A stretch of DNA of 64,000 nt from Affinundibacterium seohonense (lineage in GTDB: Bacteria; Pseudomonadota; Gammaproteobacteria; Burkholderiales; Burkholderiaceae_D): the NCBI RefSeq assembly GCF_014284305.1, contig NZ_JACOFW010000013.1:1-64000 (forward strand), read 5' to 3'. Position 1 is the first letter of the stretch; each line of letters opens with the position of its first letter. The position numbers and the translations under genes are program-made. The notes under the pieces are model-generated. The model was not told the origin of the DNA. It worked only from the letters and a program-made list of their open reading frames with translations, and ran no database searches. Shown in pieces: positions 63,370 through 64,000 of this stretch.

Positions 63370-64000
63370 ATGACAATATTACCCATCATCATCGCAGGCG
63401 GCGGTGTTTCCGGTCTCTACTGCGCAATGCAATTGGCCGATGCTGGGCATCCAGTTTTGATTTTGGAGGGTTCGGCAGACCGTTGGGGCGGGCGCATCGA
63501 AACGGAGGAGATGGACGGCTTCATCGCTGAATACGGCCCCATGCGTTTTGAGCCGACCTTGCAACCACGCTTCGCCCAATTGTGCGCCAGTCTTGGTGTT
63601 GATTTGGTGGATTTTTCCGGACCCAGCGCGGAAGAAATGGTGATGCCTGATCAAGATTTGTCACCAGAAGAACAAGGACTAAATTCGCTGCAACTTTTGA
63701 AACGCGGCATTATGCTAGTGATGGGACGTGACCCCAATGATCAGGCTTGGATAGATAGTTTGACGGAACAAGATTTCAATCAAATGCGTAAGCACGCGCA
63801 ATTGCGTGGTCAGCCTTTATGGAATATGGGTTTTTGGAATGCCTTGTCGAGTCAGGGTGTATTGAGCCATAGAGCCTTAGTGAAGCTGCGCGATACAGGT
63901 ACTTTTTATCACATGATTCCAGAAAATCTGAATGCGATTGAATGGATTATTTGGTGGCTGCGCGCTTTAAAAACAGTCGGTCAACAACTGGCTAGTATCG
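63370..64000 (+). CDS. FAD-dependent amine oxidase-like protein, N-terminal part
   Basis: The frame starts at ATG 63370 and runs open to the window edge, giving 210 residues. The FAD-binding Rossmann motif is IIAGGGVSGLYCAMQLADAG (residues 7-26), followed by the acidic ribose contact LILEGS and the GGR motif RWGGRIET, and AEYGPMRFEPTLQ typical of flavin amine oxidases and related NAD(P)-binding oxidoreductases. The C-terminal substrate domain is outside the window, so the substrate cannot be judged. It is preceded by the ABC operon terminator and has no clear promoter. Confidence 0.85.
   Translation, partial: MTILPIIIAGGGVSGLYCAMQLADAGHPVLILEGSADRWGGRIETEEMDGFIAEYGPMRFEPTLQPRFAQLCASLGVDLVDFSGPSAEEMVMPDQDLSPEEQGLNSLQLLKRGIMLVMGRDPNDQAWIDSLTEQDFNQMRKHAQLRGQPLWNMGFWNALSSQGVLSHRALVKLRDTGTFYHMIPENLNAIEWIIWWLRALKTVGQQLASI

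Overview
The window looks like chromosome of a betaproteobacterium of the order Burkholderiales, most likely Oxalobacteraceae (Undibacterium-like). This rests on protein family resemblance (Burkholderiales-type GdhA, PyrC, ValS, UbiA, OxyR, PilT/PilU, thiCSGDE and DUF3025/DUF2058/DUF2147 proteins) and a base composition near 50% GC. No rRNA, tRNA or CRISPR array was seen.

Layout. 0-5 kb: tail of an IS3-type transposase, glutamate dehydrogenase, a palindrome-rich gap, an amino-acid binding protein, a REP-like inverted pair, pyrC and a DUF3025 gene. 5-9 kb (minus strand): YdcH-like, RpiR and DUF2147 genes and an ArsR-SRPBCC pair with a visible operator. 9-16 kb: an accessory-looking stretch of hypothetical, lipoprotein, VOC and SEL1 genes containing three copies of a 90-bp palindromic repeat. 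16-20.6 kb: valS, with a diverged second copy of its 3' end placed beyond an araC-VOC gene pair. 21-28 kb: a TPR-GGDEF diguanylate cyclase, then a TPP-riboswitch-controlled thiamine operon thiC-thiS-thiG-thiD-thiE. 28-30.4 kb: a GC-rich LytS/LytTR two-component system bracketed by thiE and a diverged duplicate of the thiE 3' end. 30.5-45 kb: mostly housekeeping genes (response regulator, Rieske oxygenase, permease, sulfurtransferase, ZIP transporter, glutathione peroxidase, pilU, pilT, yggS, proC, RIO kinase, yqjDEK-like genes, ubiA, oxyR). 45-51.6 kb: an ECF sigma factor overlapping a Ser/Thr kinase, then a MORN-repeat protein and an unrecognised exported protein. 52-63 kb: two paralogous LytTR two-component systems flanking a penicillin-binding-like serine hydrolase, then an ABC ATPase and an ABC-permease/M1-aminopeptidase fusion. 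The last gene, an FAD amine oxidase-like protein, runs off the right edge.

The most notable observation is that two unrelated housekeeping genes, valS and thiE, show the same architecture: intact gene, small cargo, then a diverged in-frame copy of that gene's 3' end in the same orientation. In the valS copy most base changes are silent and the reading frame is intact, which fits allelic DNA brought in or left behind by recombination better than decay of a recent duplication. No integrase lies in either cargo. The second notable feature is the two-component/serine hydrolase/two-component/ABC-M1 peptidase neighbourhood at 52-63 kb, which could be an envelope- or peptide-sensing module; that functional link is inference.
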